DNA from: Allobosea sp.
GTDB lineage: Bacteria; Pseudomonadota; Alphaproteobacteria; Rhizobiales; Beijerinckiaceae
NCBI RefSeq assembly: GCF_017308015.1
Contig: NZ_JAFKFW010000003.1
Location: forward strand, 124,001-188,000
Length of the DNA stretch: 64,000 nucleotides
Reading direction: 5' to 3'
Shown: positions 63,718-64,000 of the stretch, piece by piece
Numbering within the stretch: position 1 is the stretch's first letter
How the letters are laid out: each line of letters starts with the position of its first letter
Notes under the pieces: model-generated
The model's input: only the letters and a program-made list of their open reading frames with translations
What the model was told of the DNA's origin: nothing
Database searches by the model: none
Made by a program: the position numbers and the translations under genes

Positions 63718-63746
63718 ACGCTAACGGAGGGCACGCAACCGGTCAA
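63718..63746 (-). promoter_or_regulatory. Candidate ilvB promoter
   Basis: On the minus strand TTGACC (63746-63741) and TAGCGT (63723-63718) are separated by 17 nt, a typical alphaproteobacterial housekeeping promoter. Transcription would start near 63711, about 15 nt before the leader peptide start, as expected for an attenuated operon. Confidence 0.55.
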
Positions 63747-63859
63747 GCATTAACATGGTCACGAGCAGCCATTCGTCCGGTCCGGAAAATGCCATGCCCC
63801 AAGGGAACACTTTTTCAATCCGTCGGCCCTAGCGTGAGCGCGCTCGAACCGGGACGTAA

Positions 63860-64000
63860 ATGTATTACGAAGTCCACACCGAGAATATCGCGTCACGCGG
63901 ACACGCGCCGGAGATCGCCCAGATCCTGCGCCGCTTCGCGCTCCATCGCCGCGACGGTGAAACCGCGAGCTATGAAGAACTCTCCGCCGCGCTCCTGCCG
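63860..64000 (+). CDS. Unidentified gene, cut by right edge
   Basis: A frame open from ATG 63860 to the window end (47 residues), beginning MYYEVHTENIASRGHAPEIA and continuing with a helical, Arg-rich stretch (ILRRFALHRRDGETASYEEL). No family recognised from this fragment. It is divergent from ilvB with about 110 bp between it and the candidate ilvB promoter. GGGAC just upstream is a weak ribosome binding site. Confidence 0.5.
   Translation, partial: MYYEVHTENIASRGHAPEIAQILRRFALHRRDGETASYEELSAALLP

Overview
The window is GC-rich chromosomal DNA from an alphaproteobacterium. The flagellin–flbT–flaF cluster, the HWE histidine kinase, the NCS2 permease, the PuuD/PuuE urate pathway and the plcP–agt-like pair together point to the Hyphomicrobiales (Rhizobiales), most like Bosea or a close relative. 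That genus-level call is inference from gene content and style, not from a marker gene. I see no prophage module, insertion sequence, CRISPR array or rRNA operon. It reads as core chromosome with a few lineage-specific genes.

Layout. 1-8.6 kb: flagellar filament and hook genes. Two tandem flagellins (the first cut by the window edge), flbT and flaF run rightward and converge on flgE-flgK-flgL running leftward. 8.7-12.6 kb: leftward moxR-sixA-ycjX-ycjF. 12.9-19.4 kb: a K+/H+ antiporter, a phosphoesterase/glycosyltransferase pair that looks like PlcP-Agt lipid remodelling, an SDR protein without its usual catalytic residues, a DMT exporter and a XRE-cupin regulator. 19.4-26.6 kb: a molybdenum-hydroxylase large subunit with two cytochrome c genes but without its FeS and FAD partners, a DUF3829 protein, a rhodanese, a BON-LysM protein and a GlcG-type protein. 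26.8-30.4 kb: a ferredoxin-NADP reductase and a YfhO-like membrane protein. 30.8-34.0 kb: urate degradation (urate hydroxylase PuuD, divergent hydroxyisourate hydrolase and a PuuE-UraD fusion). 34-39.6 kb: hydrolase, SNF2-like helicase, M20 peptidase, MgtC/SapB, RcnB-like protein and tRNA-Lys(CTT). 39.8-43.1 kb: NCS2 permease and leuA with an apparent leader peptide. 43.4-55.7 kb: YoaK-type protein, cytochrome c, lipoprotein, a coupled leftward run pdxY-EEP nuclease-phzF-nudix-M3 peptidase, an HWE kinase, a NitT/TauT-type ABC transporter and a DedA protein. 55.9-64.0 kb: an HhH protein, two tiny membrane-protein genes, and the branched-chain amino acid block (ilvC, ilvH, ilvB) with a TetR regulator, a racemase and a GST mixed in. 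A truncated gene reaches the right edge.

How the genes work together. Three steps of branched-chain amino acid synthesis are present: acetolactate synthase (ilvB plus ilvH), ketol-acid reductoisomerase (ilvC) and isopropylmalate synthase (leuA). The most interesting result is that ilvB and leuA each appear to be preceded by a short leader peptide gene rich in Leu/Ile/Val codons (14 and 20 residues) followed by mutually exclusive stems, the layout of ribosome-mediated attenuation. For ilvB there is also a hairpin with a U tract and a plausible promoter at the right distance. PuuD, HiuH and the PuuE-UraD fusion together carry urate through to allantoin and on to allantoate. Other things worth a second look are a 10-bp stem that would hide the ribosome binding site of an RcnB-like gene, two small membrane-protein genes of 32 and 52 codons with good ribosome binding sites, an SDR protein lacking the Tyr-x-x-x-Lys motif, and the orphan molybdenum hydroxylase subunit.
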